Part shown: piece by piece, positions 46,285 to 57,999 of the stretch | Position numbering within the stretch: position 1 is the stretch's first letter | Layout of the letters: every line of letters begins with the position of its first letter | Origin: Mucidula mucida | Taxonomy: Eukaryota > Basidiomycota > Agaricomycetes > Agaricales > Physalacriaceae | Assembly: GCA_015501055.1 (NCBI GenBank) | Contig: JADNYV010000018.1 | Span: 1-64,000 of the forward strand | Direction of reading: 5' to 3' | Length of the DNA: 64,000 nt | The notes under the pieces: generated by a model | The model's database searches: none | Seen by the model: only the letters and a program-made list of their open reading frames with translations | Told to the model about the DNA's origin: nothing | Translations under genes and position numbers: made by a program

Positions 46285-47485
46285 CAAGGTGCAATTGTGA
46301 TCGGAAGTTGGACAAATACGCCAACACAGCCACGCCTTCTTCACACTTCAACTTGCAAGTTCTGTAACGGCATTACAAGCTCCGTATCGTTATACGAATG
46401 ATAACCGGCTACCTTCTCAAATCGACTAAATGCCTCATGCATTGGACAGGACACCTCGTGGATTGGAGTCTATGCGAATCCTTTGGACACGCGCTAGTCT
46501 CCGCCAAATAAGCGGCCAACCGGAACATCTCTTGACGGAAATCATAACCAAGGCAACGGAATAAACGGGCCAGTCGCGTATGCTCCTGGTCTTAAGGAGA
46601 GACGGAAATGATCCGGCGTCTGTCCACGGTGTGGCGCACACTGCGCATCGAGATGCTCAGGTTGAGCGGAGCTCCATAATGTATGTCACGGCTGGTCGCT
46701 CATCGTAGTTAATAGAGCATTTGTGAGTTTGTCCAAATGTTTGGACGTGAATAGAATGATTGCTCATGCGAGACTGCCTAAAGCTTCGCAAGCGTGCCAC
46801 CCTCTTCCATTTGAAGGTCCCGGTACTGCCCCGGTGTCCAAGCGATGCGTTATCAGCAAATCGACTGCTACTCGGTGCCGATACAACTATCTCTTGAATC
46901 GTCTGGACCCGATCCTTCAATTCAGGCGAAAAAGGCTACTCCTTCAAACTTTCTGGCAGATTGAATGACTCCAAGGTTCGAATAATACTTCAAGTGTTTG
47001 TATAACATGCACGCATCTCAAAGCCCTCGGTGACACGAACATACCGCACGAACTCCTTGGTCGCTCTGTAGCCGCATTGACAGATGCGCGACGTCTCTCG
47101 TCTCTACTAGATGTCTAGACATCTCGGGAGTGTTTCGGGTGGCTCATCTAGGCCTGCTATCACGGGGTGCATGGGCAACAAGAATTCGAAGTCTGCAGCC
47201 GACAACAAGATAGTGGAGGGTTCTTCGGTTTGCTTCAAACTCGGATAATGTGCCACTTTATTTGCGTAAGACACGGTTGTTTCTTACCTTTTGACCGGCT
47301 TGTTTAATCGCAGTCAAAGAAATACTCTGCGTCAAAAAGTTCTGGAAAATATCGTTCCGACCTGGACCGGTAGCAAATAGTACACTCGAAGACGTCAATC
47401 GCTGGTATTGACACGATTCGCGTAAATGAAAGAAGCCAGTGGCGGAAGATTCTGATGCGCGACTGCCAGATCGTCGAGGATCGAT
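46285..47485. other. Intergenic region
   Basis: About 1.2 kb without a supported gene. Minus-strand words such as 'FSPELKDRVQTIQEIV' (near 46900) look protein-like. The frame cannot be extended over good splice sites and no family is evident; it may be old coding sequence. Confidence 0.4.
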
Positions 47486-47493
47486 TATATAAA
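47486..47493 (+). promoter_or_regulatory. TATA box
   Basis: TATATAAA starts 109 bases upstream of the ATG at 47595, an appropriate place for the core promoter of the following gene. Confidence 0.5.
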
Positions 47494-47594
47494 CTTGTGT
47501 TGACAGCATAAAACGAAGGCATATATTTTGCAAGTGGGTCGCTCTTTCTTCTTAACCATCATCACCTCCACCGTTGCCCTCGTTGCTGTCCTCG

Positions 47595-48776
47595 ATGGCG
47601 TCCACTCGTTCAAACACTCCCTTTTCAATCGACGAGTTTGCCTCACTCGTCGAGTCCGCGTTGGACTTGGATCACGAGCCAGATATCTCCATCCATCTCC
47701 CTCAGCGCGCCCCATCTCGCGTTTCCTACTCGCCCTCGCGCCGCCTTACCTCGACGTCGTCGGTCTTTTCCAAATTCAAACAGCTCGTCTCGCCACCAAG
47801 ACCGAGACTGGAACGATTTGAGAGCCGGACCACACCGATCCCAACTGTATCACTCATGGCTCCCGGATCGACTGAATTCGTCCCATTCCTCCCTCTTGCG
47901 TCGCGGCGGGAGCTCGAAGCCAGAGCTGCCGTCAACAACAAGACCAGTTCAATCATTTCCGTGGATCGCAGCTCGTACCAATCCTCTCCCACTACTCCTT
48001 GCTTTCCTCCGACTCCAACCTACGCTGTATCTATCTGCAGCAGTGCAGAGATCGCATCTACTGCGAGCGAACTCGAGGATCCATTTGCCAAAGGCTCCGT
48101 TCAGATTATCAGTGTTACCCCAAACAAGTCTAAATCCCGTTGCCGTACGCGTCCTCCCCCTCTGAACATCTATGCCCCACCTTCCTGTCCTCTACCGAGT
48201 CCACCTTCTACTCCATCTCCCACCCGGACCAATTCCAGCAGCTCCTCGTCTTACCAACGTCACCCTTACGCGAGCGCAGATTGGACACTTGACCTACCTG
48301 TGTCACGTTTCAATACATGTCCTCCTTATAACCCTCTCAGTCCCCGCCGCCGTGGTAATCATAAACGTACAGGCTCGCCCTTTCCTCTCTCCCTTACCTT
48401 GCATGACGACACCAAGCTCAAAACGCGGCTTACGCCGGCGTGTCATGTAGTGCTGCCCGAGGCGGTTGTTCCGCCACCAGTCTCCGCATCGGAAACGAAC
48501 TGGGTGGACATGAAGGAGTGTGATGAGGAGGACTCCGACGAGTCACTGGAGGGCATGCAGACGCCTGTTCCGCATCTGGCTAGGCGCTGCCATTCAGATT
48601 CCGAGTTGCGCACCCCAGTGCAGTATACTTTTCCCCTGTCGCCAGCTCAGTCACTTGACGACGACGACGCGCAGTCTGCTTATTTTAGCGCTCGTTCAAG
48701 TCTATGTTCTGAATCTCAGTTTTGGTATGTGCTTCTTCTACTTTCACCTTCATGCTGTAACGTTATCCTGTCTAGA
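47595..48776 (+). CDS. Hypothetical Ser/Pro-rich protein
   Basis: I recognise no domain. One large exon from ATG 47595 ('MASTRSNTPFSIDEFASLVE') encodes a Ser/Pro/Thr-rich, disordered protein. It has a short N-terminal helix, several 'SPxxPxxP' stretches (residues ~190-225), a poly-Ser run and an acidic segment 'ECDEEDSDESLEG'. It probably ends with a stop codon split by an intron. The exon ends '..CAG TTT TG' at 48724, intron 48725-48775 has good 'gtatgt...tag' ends, and the next base A completes TGA. This gives 1131 coding bases, 376 residues. Reading through the intron instead would add an implausible hydrophobic tail. The many SP/TP sites suggest phosphorylation, possibly by cyclin-dependent or MAP kinases. 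Confidence 0.65.
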
Positions 48777-50270
48777 TTGCTAGCTATCGTTTTCTTCTAC
48801 CGTCAAGCTATTCGATTCCTATTTTATTCGTATGATAATTCCTCAAAAGCTTTCGGTTTTCTGTCGCTCTCCTTCGGTTTTTGAATATGCTATACCCGAT
48901 TTTCCGCATTCTAATTGCTGTCGAAAACTGTCTTTACTGATGTGTCTGTACCTTAAGTATGCACGTTCCTTTGATATTTGTTCTCTCCCTTTTACTGTAT
49001 AAGCTTTGTTGTACGTTGTTACCACTTGTAGTTCACCTAATACTTCAATTCAGATTGTAGCATTAATCACTTGCTGCGTTCCTGAGCTGTCTCGGAGCCT
49101 TTGGACCTCCTCCGCATCGGTCGGGCTGAGGAATGATGCGCCACAAGGAATACAACCTGTCGCCGGTACCGTTTGAAACGGCGAATCCGATCGGCGCGCC
49201 GCCGCGTCTTGGGTGAAGAGCGCCATCCGTTACGGTCGGTCAGGTTAGCTGACGGCCATCGTCTACATGCTTTTAAGTTGACCTAGTAGGACTGACGAAG
49301 ATAATGAGAGAGAACGATGGAATTTCGCGACCGAGAGGCGCAGGTGACCAGGCAGTGTATGTATCCACGAACATTGAAAAGCCCGATTGTTGCGCTTTAC
49401 TCATTGCGAGCGCCAGCGAGCATCATGATCCATGGAGTTTGTGAGCCCAGCCAGACTAGGTAACCAAACATCCCGACCCGCTTTTTTTAAAATGGCGAGC
49501 TGCCCATTCATTTCTCTCTTGTTCTGCCTGGAAATTGGTAGACACCTGTCTTATGAGTTATATCAATCAGACTACCACGTTTTAACCATGTCCATGGAGG
49601 AAATACTTGCATCGGAACGTTAATTTCTTCCGTCCTGCCACAGTTAGAGCTCCGAAATCTGGCATAGCTGGGCATCCTCTACATATATCCATGGCAAATG
49701 ACATCTCTGTATTGCTTCGCCGCCCAGAACAACAATGCGGCCCAGCGCCGCCCTACAAAACTTCCCCGCCTATATGCTAGACTCGAGCCAGTCCCACTGA
49801 ATTAATACGCAACTTGATCGACTGTCATTAAGCATTCCGATTGTGGCGCTGGTTCGAGTCTACCTAAATGCCTTACCCATGGAACGCGCCCCATTCTCTC
49901 TACCAATTATACCTCCCGTTCAGAACCGACTTTCACACTTCTTCCAAGACACTGTAATGTGCACACGACACGTTCTTTTTGCCCGATCAGAGCATGCAAG
50001 GGAGCCTGCTATATATTGCTCGGGCTGACGCAATTAAACGCGGTCCTGATGTTAGTTTACAACTCATATCATTCTAGGGTGAAGGAATTGGGGAATAGAC
50101 TCTGACATGGCATGTGTGATGTAGCCACCTTGCTGAATACATAGCGGCGTAGCCGCTCGCTGGCACTTGCATCCGTGGGCTTCCCAGAGTGCTAGTTTAG
50201 AATGTATTCTTGCATACGAATGCAAATGCTGTAAGGTGATAATGGCAGTATAGATCAAAACAACACGGGC
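48777..50270. other. Intergenic region
   Basis: About 1.5 kb between the hypothetical gene and the convergent MRE11 gene. AT-rich 3' flank at first, then sequence with short unrelated frames (49432-49623, 49843-50028). A tRNA-like 'ggttcgagtc' at 49852 has no supporting arms. No supported feature. Confidence 0.5.
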
Positions 50271-52958
50271 TCAATCAGAATCAGAGTCGATCTGTAGAAA
50301 TTGAGCTCCTTTACAAAGTCCAAAAAACGCCAAAACTCACAACCATCTTCCCTTTCGCCTTGGTCGCAGCAGCTCGCGTGGACGACCGGCCCGCTGGGGT
50401 GAAAGACAGCTGCGACTGTTTAGCTGCCGAGGCCGCTGGAGCCTTCTTCCTAGCTGGAGCTTTCTTCGCCGGCGCTTGAGACTGACTAGAGTCGATCATC
50501 GTCAATTCACACATAACGTTCCTTGATGAAAAATCGTCACCTAAGAACCGCCGCCCTTCCCGTTCGCTTCTTGGGCGGTGGGGCAGGCTCATCCTCGTCG
50601 TCATCCTCAATCTCATCGTCGTCCGGTATGTCAATGACCTCGGCGTCAGAGTCTGTGTCAATCTTCTTTTTAGCGCGCCCTTTGGCTGGTGCTTTCTTTG
50701 CGGGTGCCTTCTTTGCTGGCGCCGCTTTGGCGGGAGCTTTCTTGGCTGGAGCCTTCTTTTTCGGCGGAGGTGCGGGTTCGTCAGAGTCAAAGTCAGAGCC
50801 TCCGTCGCCACCACCCACGTCGATATCCATCATCATTGAATCTTCTGAAGGCGCGTCGGATTCGTCTGCTTTTGCTTTGCCCTGATGTTGTTGTCAGCGG
50901 GAGAAGAAAGCGCTGCAGCTTGAAACAATACCTTTCCTTTAGATGGCTTGTTCTGAGCAGCGTTTTCAAGATACTCCTTCTCTTGTTGTTCCTTTGCTTT
51001 CGTCAACTACCATGCACGTCAGATCAACGATCGATGAGAAACAATAATGAAAGCATACCACTTCGTCTAGATCCTCTTCGTCGAGTTCACCAGGCTCTCC
51101 GCCATTGGCTTTGACGCCTTTCATCATGGATTTCAAGGTCTTGCCGACGTGCCTGCACAGTGCGTGAGTAAGATAGTCAACAACCAAGAGGCAACCAACG
51201 TCTGGATGGCATGTATGTCGTCTTTCTCGACGAACATCTGTATAGCGTCCGACATGCCATTCTCACCCAACAGCTGCGGCTCCTGAGCGGCAAGAAACTC
51301 CTTCACCAGCGTCGCGACGCGGACCTTGGCCAATTTCTCCGAGGACGTCAGATCCGGATCGTCTATGCTCAGCTCGGGTTGATCGACAGACACCTTCCCG
51401 GTCCTAGCAGCCCTCTTCGAACGCGTGAAAACAAGAAGATCTCGAGGGTTCGCGACGCGACCTTGAAACTCTTGTCCGAAACGAATAGGATTGGACATGT
51501 CGGAAACGCCGGTCGTGTCCACCTTTAGCCTGATCAAGGGAAGCATTGGTGGCATATCTTCCTCACCCTGGCTCACCGCGAGCGCATTGCGGTCCGCTGA
51601 CTGGGCGTTGGCAGTGTCGATGAGCTTGTTTACTTTGATTTTGAGATACTTGTTGATCGAAATTTGGTCGTTGAGTTCGAAATTGTATTCTGAGGCGAGC
51701 TCGCTGACAGAGACTTCCTCGATGACGAAGGGGCGAACGGTGCGTAGTGGGAGTGGCGTGAGCTGGAAGTCTTTGCCTTGAACCTTCACAAGAGCGACGT
51801 GTTTCTCGATAGCCTCGCCATCAGCGAGGGAGGTGGCGACGGATGAGCCGGGTTGACATATGTAATAATTCTTCCCCGCCACCGGCTCTGGGACTATACG
51901 ACAATCGTGCTCGTGGCCCCAGATGACAAGATTGATACTGTCATCGAACATTCCTTCAGGCACTGATTCTTGCGGTCCATGTTTGACACTGGAAGAAAAG
52001 TGAACTCCAAGGCTCAAGCATAGTATGGCGGTCATACCGGTTTTGATGTAACAGAAGTATATTGAACCAGTCGTCCTTGTTCTGTGGCATGAACATGCGC
52101 ACTCGATTGCTTCGCAGTTCAAAGTGCATGCGCTGGTCCTTGACGTTTCCGATACCGTACATGCCGAGATGTGTGTTGCCCTTACGAAGAAGCACCGGTC
52201 GTACAGCAATACCTGTCGTCGGGGCATCTGCGTCTGACATTGGCAGGTCAATTTTACCCATATAGTTCAGAAGACCGGTGACAGAAAGGACATCAAGCGC
52301 GCATAATGCTCCTTCCTGAGATAGAATGAACACATGAGGTATGGGGTTAAACTGCACTGACCGCGCCAGCACCTTGAGGATCGTCGTGATTGCCGTGAAT
52401 GGAAAAGACTGGGATACCGACATTGAAATTGGGGTCTTCGTAGTTTATGGCCGGAAAACTACGCACATAGATGAGCAATGGAAAAGTGAAGAGAGCGTTT
52501 ACATACGTGAAACCGTCCGCTTTTCCTTCGTCCGGGTCGCTCAACAGTTCGATTTGGACAGGTTTATCACCCATGGTGTATTCTCGAAGCAGCGCGATTG
52601 TACTGTAAAGGCAGTTTCTAGACGGTTTATTTTCGTGAAAGAGGTCGCCAGCCAAGAGAATGAAGTCGACCTGACGAACGACTTGAGCGCTGATGAAGAG
52701 CCTTATATTGGGTGACATACGTCGTGTTTTCTTGCGAGCTGAAGAATTTCTCTAAAGGTGTTGATTGAGTCTTGACCTCTGACAGGATCTCGTTCGAGGT
52801 AGCCTATATGATTGTCTGTCGCCAACAGAATCTTGATTGTGTCGTCGGGAACTGTGCAGCAAGAGTCATTCACGAAAAACAGGATTCTCAATCATCATAC
52901 AGTCATTTAGGATTTTGCTTGGACCAGGAGTACCGTGCTCAGATTCGTCGTCGTCCAT
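50271..52958 (-). CDS. mre11: MRE11 double-strand break repair nuclease
   Basis: Nuclease subunit of the MRE11-RAD50-NBS1 complex, which senses and resects DNA double-strand breaks. The start at 52958 gives '[17 protein letters not shown]', then '[21 protein letters not shown]', '[17 protein letters not shown]', '[17 protein letters not shown]', 'NILLLHQNR' and '[17 protein letters not shown]'. These supply the metal-binding Asp/His/Asn residues of all five phosphodiesterase motifs. The capping domain follows ('[15 protein letters not shown]', 'LKVDTTG', '[20 protein letters not shown]'). The C-terminal tail is acidic and then Lys/Ala/Pro-rich ('[19 protein letters not shown]'). After a further intron it ends '[10 protein letters not shown]' and 'IDSDSD', stop at 50271-50273. 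About nine introns, roughly 710 residues, no break. It shares a 214-base divergent promoter with the SLC35 gene. Confidence 0.95.
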
Positions 52959-53172
52959 GTCGAGGTGATGGTAAGAGTCAAAGGCGCGACGCGTTCGGCT
53001 AATGAATTGGGTGTGCACGTGCTCCGTTCAGGGCTCGGCTTCGGCTTAGGGTCTCCGCAGAACACAGTCCGCCTCTCCTCCTCCCACCACAGTTCATGCA
53101 GTAATCTCCCAGATTCCACATTTAATTCTCGCTATACTCCCGGATTTCTCTCTCTTTTAATTCCGCCTTGCG
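52959..53172. promoter_or_regulatory. Bidirectional promoter, MRE11 / SLC35
   Basis: Short divergent interval of 214 bases between the two start codons. No TATA box is seen; a CT-rich stretch ('gtccgcctctcctcctccca') at about 53068-53087 faces the SLC35 gene. Confidence 0.45.
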
Positions 53173-54467
53173 ATGAGTCCTCAAAATGCCTCCAAACCTG
53201 CCTCCCGCACCATGGTTGTATGTTTAATTTCCATTCAAAAAATTATACGCAGTATTCAACATGTCCTAGATTGGTGTCGTGGTGTTTTATCTCGTGGCGG
53301 CACTTTCGGTACGTTGCTTTACTCTGTCGCGCTCCTCGACTGACTAGTTTCGCAGATGGTGATGGCGTACGTGTAGCCTTATCGTTACTTGGTCCCTCTA
53401 ATACCCCTTCAGAAACAAATGGGTCCTTAATACGACGACGACGCCTCTCTTTTTCTTGCAAATGCAGCTCATGATAGCTGTTATTCTCTTCGTCATTTCG
53501 GATGTCATGCGTTTCCTCCCTGATAGGCTTACCTTTGATGTTAAAATATGCAAGGGGCTCGTGCCTATGGTAGGTCTCAATGTCATTGGTCTCAGGTATG
53601 TAGCATCCTACTTGTTGATATTGGCTCTCATTCCCTTCTAGTTTCAGCAATTACACGCTCAAATACGTAGATGCCTCCTTCTATCAAGTCGCCCGTGGCT
53701 TGGTACTGCCTTTTACCGTCGTGACATCCTTTGTCGTCCTCCACTCTCGCCCATCTCTCCGCATCATTGTTGCTTGCGCTGTTGTCACCATGGGCTTTTT
53801 CATTGGTGTATTCCTGGATGGCACATCCGTTTCGCTCATTGGCATCTTCTTCGGCGTGGTTAGCTCGGCAATCACTGCAATGCACTCTGTCGTCATCAAG
53901 CAGAGCCTTAACGTTGTTAATGGCAGTGCCCTTCTCCTTTCCTGGTACACTAACTTGTTAAGTGCGATGGTCTTGTGCCCGATTGTCGTACTTGCTGGTG
54001 AAGGGACGGATGTGCTAAAGTTGTTGTTCGGTGCGGATGAGTTTACCGTCGCTGACGGGGCGTTGAGCACCTTGGGAACTTTCCTTTGGGGCTCAGCAAT
54101 CACCGGGGCTCTCGGTTTCATGATGAGCATAGCCAGCTTGCTCTCTATCAAGGTCACCTCTCCCATAACCCATATGGTTTCATCTGCCGTACGTGGTGTC
54201 GCTGCGTCGTTGCTTGGAATGTGGCTGTTCCACGATGTTATCACCACGTAAGCGTTCTACCTCTTACCTTGACTTGCATCTAAATGTCATCCAAGTGGAC
54301 GTGCTACTTCCATCGCGACGATTTTGTTTGGTTCGATCTATTACACATGGGTGAAGCACTCGGAGTCTCAGATGGGACCCTCCAAAGAGAGTTATGAACG
54401 CGTACCTCTGGAGGATGTAGAGGCGGGCTTGAGGAAGAGCGGCGGACCTGAAACGAAGCCTGAATAG
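53173..54467 (+). CDS. SLC35C1-like GDP-fucose/nucleotide-sugar transporter
   Basis: Golgi membrane exchanger of the triose-phosphate/nucleotide-sugar transporter superfamily. The start at 53173 gives 'MSPQNASKPASRTM', then 'IGVVVFYLVAALSMVMANKW' across two introns, 'TTPLFFLQMQLMIAVILFV', 'LVPMVGLNVIGLSFSNYTL', 'YVDASFYQVARGLVLPFTVV', 'GFFIGVF', 'GIFFGVVSSAITAMHSVVIK', 'LSWYTNLLSAMVLCPIVVL' and 'ITGALGFMMSIASLLSIKV' with 'TSPITHMVSSAVRG'. The order and the 'TSPITH' helix match human SLC35C1 and relatives. The tail is hydrophilic and ends 'GGPETKPE' (TAG 54465-54467). Six exons, about 365 residues, ten helices, no break. The sugar nucleotide cannot be decided from sequence; GDP-fucose or GDP-mannose-type is inferred from similarity. 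Confidence 0.85.
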
Positions 54468-54809
54468 ATTGGTGGTTTGGGTTGTGGCCGTAGACTGGCT
54501 CTGTATACCTGAACACTATATAGATGGGTCGCTATTTCGTATTGCTATTGTTCGGAACTCTGTATTTAATCGTCTCGTACAGTACTGACAGAACACAATA
54601 TTCTTCATGGCATATGAACGCGCGCAGCGAATGGGTGAGCTAAATTGACGTAGTGGGCTTCTTTTGGGCGAGGACCAGGGTCGCGTCATACATTGGATAA
54701 CCGTCTTCTTGACCGCTTTCATCGATCACGAGCAGAGTATTCTGGCCCTATCCAGCTGTGAGTAAAGAGAAAAACTGTTTGCGCGTAGCTGACTGTCCAC
54801 AGGACCGCC
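54468..54809. other. Intergenic region
   Basis: 3' flank of the SLC35 gene and promoter of the F-box gene. A minus-strand block at 54622-54740 could encode 'LLVIDESGQEDGYPMYDATL', but no start or upstream exon could be placed. Not called as a gene. Confidence 0.4.
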
Positions 54810-56401
54810 ATGGGCTTTCAAGATCTACCCGAAGAGCTGCTGATCTCTATATTCAATCATCTTTCCGCGTTTGATTTAAACATCTGTCAACGTACATGCC
54901 GCTTCATCAACGATATCATCTCCAACTCAGTCAACCTCCGCTACCAAGTGGCTCTGGAGATGTACGGCATGGCCCATAATCCAAATTGCACGCTAGACAT
55001 CCCTGAATGTCTACGGCGACTTGAACGACACGAAGAGGCCTGGGCAACTTTGACACCCGCCTTTACAAGGACATTGGACATTGAAAACAACGTCAGTGGC
55101 ATTTACGAGCTGTCTGGAGGCACATATTTCCTCGGGGCATCCAAGGAGCGCACGATCCCGTTTCTTCGCCTGCCCACAGATCCTACCAGTCCGACACACT
55201 GGGACACGTTGAAGGTGGACGGCGAAGTCGTGGATATAGGCATTGCATTGTACGAACATGATCTGTTTGCAGCTATAGTTTTGTGCGTCCTTTCTTTGTC
55301 ACATAGTACCGTGCTTAACTAGTGTGCAGCGATCCAAATCCCACTGTGAAGATCAAGCTGTACAGTCTTTCAAGCAAACAACCACATCCTCTTGCCAAGA
55401 AACATGCTTTAACAGTACAGGAACACACTGTGGCTCGATTGGCTGTCGGTGTAGAGATAACAGGCGACCTCCTGGTCCTTGTTACTCGCGAACTCATCCT
55501 CGACCTGGTACCAGACACTGTATATGTTTACAACTGGAAACAGGGAACGCTCCTCAAGGAGATCGTGGCGCGTGTGGATCCCGAGGACGGCGAACCCATG
55601 CAAGGTTTCTCGGGCCTGGCCTTTCTCGCTCCCACCATTATCGTTCTCCCCAATCTCGTAGAACGCACACTCGAAATATGGTCCTTGGACGATTCCTCGA
55701 CAAATGATCCCCTCGTGACCTTTGACCTCCCCGCACTTAAACAAGGGGTCGATATTTCTCATATGGCATGTCGTGGTTCCCCCAACCCGAATGCAATGTC
55801 CAAAGACCCAGACCACGCGTTCCACCCAGCCGACCAGGATTCCCTGGTGATCTTCCACATTCATTATACTTTGAATGAGCACGCCATTAACACCTACGTG
55901 TTCTTCGTCCATCGGCGCGCTCTGTTGTCTTTCTTGCCATCGGCAACTCAGAAGTTCACTGACCTGGTCCTCTGGGAGGATTGGGGACCCGCCAACACGT
56001 TTTGGATGGCGTCTCATAATATCGATTGGATTACGACTACTTCAGGCCAGCGGCATGTCATGAACATTGAGCGCGGATTGTATATCTTCGACTTTAATTC
56101 CATTGCAGTGACAATGGCGAAGCATGGAATGTACAAGGGGAACGGTAAAGTCGCGGAGGGTGAGCTTAACATACAGGGACCGCCATTTTTGGATGCTTTG
56201 AATACTCAACTGCCTTTCATCATGAATTTCATGGAGCTTCCTCACGGCATTAACGGAGTCTTGATGGACGAGGAGAGGATTATGTTGTTGAAGGCAAGTG
56301 ATTTGTCTATCATGTCCGGGTGTCTTCATCCTCAGACCCACTCTCAGAGAAACCACGAAACAGGACGGATAGCCCAGATCGAAATGATGTATTTTGGTTA
56401 A
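54810..56401 (+). CDS. F-box protein
   Basis: Two exons (54810-55282 and 55330-56401) sum to 1545 bases, 514 residues. The N-terminal F-box is 'LPEELLISIFNHLSAFDLNI' continuing 'CQRTCRFINDIISNS', which would bind Skp1 in an SCF ubiquitin ligase. The remainder is beta-rich with spaced motifs such as 'VYVYNWKQGTLLKEI' and 'RTLEIWSLDD' that resemble a propeller of degenerate WD-like blades. This layout is common among Agaricomycete F-box proteins with unknown substrates. The intron 55283-55329 is clean. The stop TAA at 56399-56401 lies only 36 bases from the stop of the convergent iron permease gene, so their transcripts must overlap. Confidence 0.85.
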
Positions 56402-56437
56402 CAACCCAACGCAGAGTAATACGACGCGAAATCAAAA

Positions 56438-57999
56438 TCATGTCTCATCACCATGGAAATGTGCTTTCTTTTCATCGTCTTGGGTAGCCGAGCTCCTTTC
56501 TCGTCTCGCACGTCGACTCGTTCCTGTCGCCGATTCATACCCAAATAGTTTGACGCGTCCCTTGGATAGGACGTAAATGGGCGCAGCGCCACTGCAAAAT
56601 GGGACTAACCTCTTTCCATTTCAAGTACACCAGAGCGAGGATGACGGCGATCCAGTAAAATACGTAAGAGAGGATCGTACCCACTGCGTGCAGACTTGGT
56701 TAGTTATTTTTGCAATAGACGGAAGACAACGACCTACGAGATCCATTGTTGGACCACCCAAGGATAGCGTTGAAGATCGTCCAGCCTTGGCCGCTGATGT
56801 TGTCGTTTGGATTGCAACAATCCAGGTGCCAGACGTTGCCTTGCACACGGTACGATCCCGGTCCATTTCCCCCAGCGTCATCAGCGTCCGACCCCAGCAA
56901 CACGTTGTATGCGTGCTCCTCAAAGGCGCCGACCGCACGCGAAAAAAGTCCAGCTCCGATGAGAAGCAGCAGGTTCGTCATGACGATAAGGAAGACGGTC
57001 AAAGCTGGATACCAGAGGTGATTCGCACGTTGCTTGGTGGGTGAGACGCGGGCTTACTAGTGTGGCTAGCGAATTCATAGATAAGAAAACCGCAGATCAG
57101 GCCGGCGACGATGCCCACGATGGCAGCGATAGGGATGGAAGTGGCTGTCTGGCCGAGGGAGACGCCTCCAACGAATACTACGGCTTCCAAACCTGGAGTC
57201 TCCTAGGTTATGACAACTGTTGTCGATAAAGAGGCAGCATACCTTCACGCAACACTGTGATCAGCGGTAAAATGAACAATGCCCACTTCCCGGACAGGTC
57301 TCCGCGTCGATCTGAAGAGTCGAGTAAGAGGCTGAACGATACAAGGGTGTTTAGAGCATACGTGATCCATCGAAGGCGCGCTCAAGCTTGATACGCCATT
57401 TAGCCTTGGCTAACCTACGTTCAATCGTCGTTTGACTAGACTGGAAAGACATTATTACCTCGATCCATCTTGAGCATCGTGATTCCCATGACGAAAATCA
57501 TCAACGATGCAATGAGTTCGAAGATACCTGTGAGGCTCAATCTCTACTGGACATTGCGCATTGACAACGACTGACCTTCCCAGAGCTCCTCAGATTTCCT
57601 CCAAAGGTTGGAGGCTCTTGTAAACCATATTGCGATGAAAGCAGCACCGATGGCAAAGGCTATGAGTAGGCCGATTCCAGCGCCAGCGAAGATCTCGGAG
57701 GGTGGTTGTAGCGGCTAGCTTCAGTGGAACGACGAGCTAGAGAGACGTACCTGCATGCGCAACTTGCGCACAAGCCTTTTAGGGACGACAGACTCAGAAT
57801 CATCTTCAGGCGCTGACGTCGACGCTACCCTTTGCTCCCCCTCCTTGGGTGCGTCGTCAACAACAGAGGACTGATGTGAAGGATGGTCTTGAACAATTTG
57901 TTCCGCCAATCCTAGGAGAACGGAGATGATGATTGCGGCCTCTAAGGTTTCCCGGAAGACGATGAAGAAGATGGGCACGGAAAAGAGCTGCTTTGCCAT
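56438..57999 (-). CDS. FTR1: High-affinity iron permease Ftr1
   Basis: Plasma-membrane iron transporter that works with a Fet3 multicopper oxidase. The start at 57999 gives '[20 protein letters not shown]', the first Arg-Glu-x-x-Glu iron-binding motif. A charged loop follows, then '[19 protein letters not shown]', '[20 protein letters not shown]', '[20 protein letters not shown]' (the second Arg-Glu-x-x-Glu motif), '[20 protein letters not shown]', '[16 protein letters not shown]' and a final helix. The tail after the last intron is '[13 protein letters not shown]' followed by a charged segment, stop at 56438-56440. Seven or eight exons give about 400 residues. Seven helices are expected. No FET3 gene is in the window. 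Confidence 0.93.

Noticed and set aside
49845..49870. tRNA-like T-arm word 'ggttcgagtc'
   Set aside because: No matching D-arm, anticodon arm or acceptor pairing in the preceding 100 bases. A similar word near 18340 fails for the same reason.
50523..50885. Ala/Gly/Phe-rich plus-strand frame opposite MRE11
   Set aside because: Antisense of the Lys-Ala-Pro repeats of MRE11; no independent motif or start context.
53684..54247. 187-codon minus-strand frame
   Set aside because: Antisense shadow of the SLC35 transporter exon, which has clear family motifs.
54622..54740. Minus-strand block with 'LLVIDESGQEDGYPMYDATL'
   Set aside because: Protein-like, but too short, without a start or upstream exon, and squeezed between two plus-strand genes.
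55409..56017. 202-codon minus-strand frame
   Set aside because: Opposite the F-box gene, whose two exons give a continuous 514-residue protein; no splice structure or motif on the minus strand.
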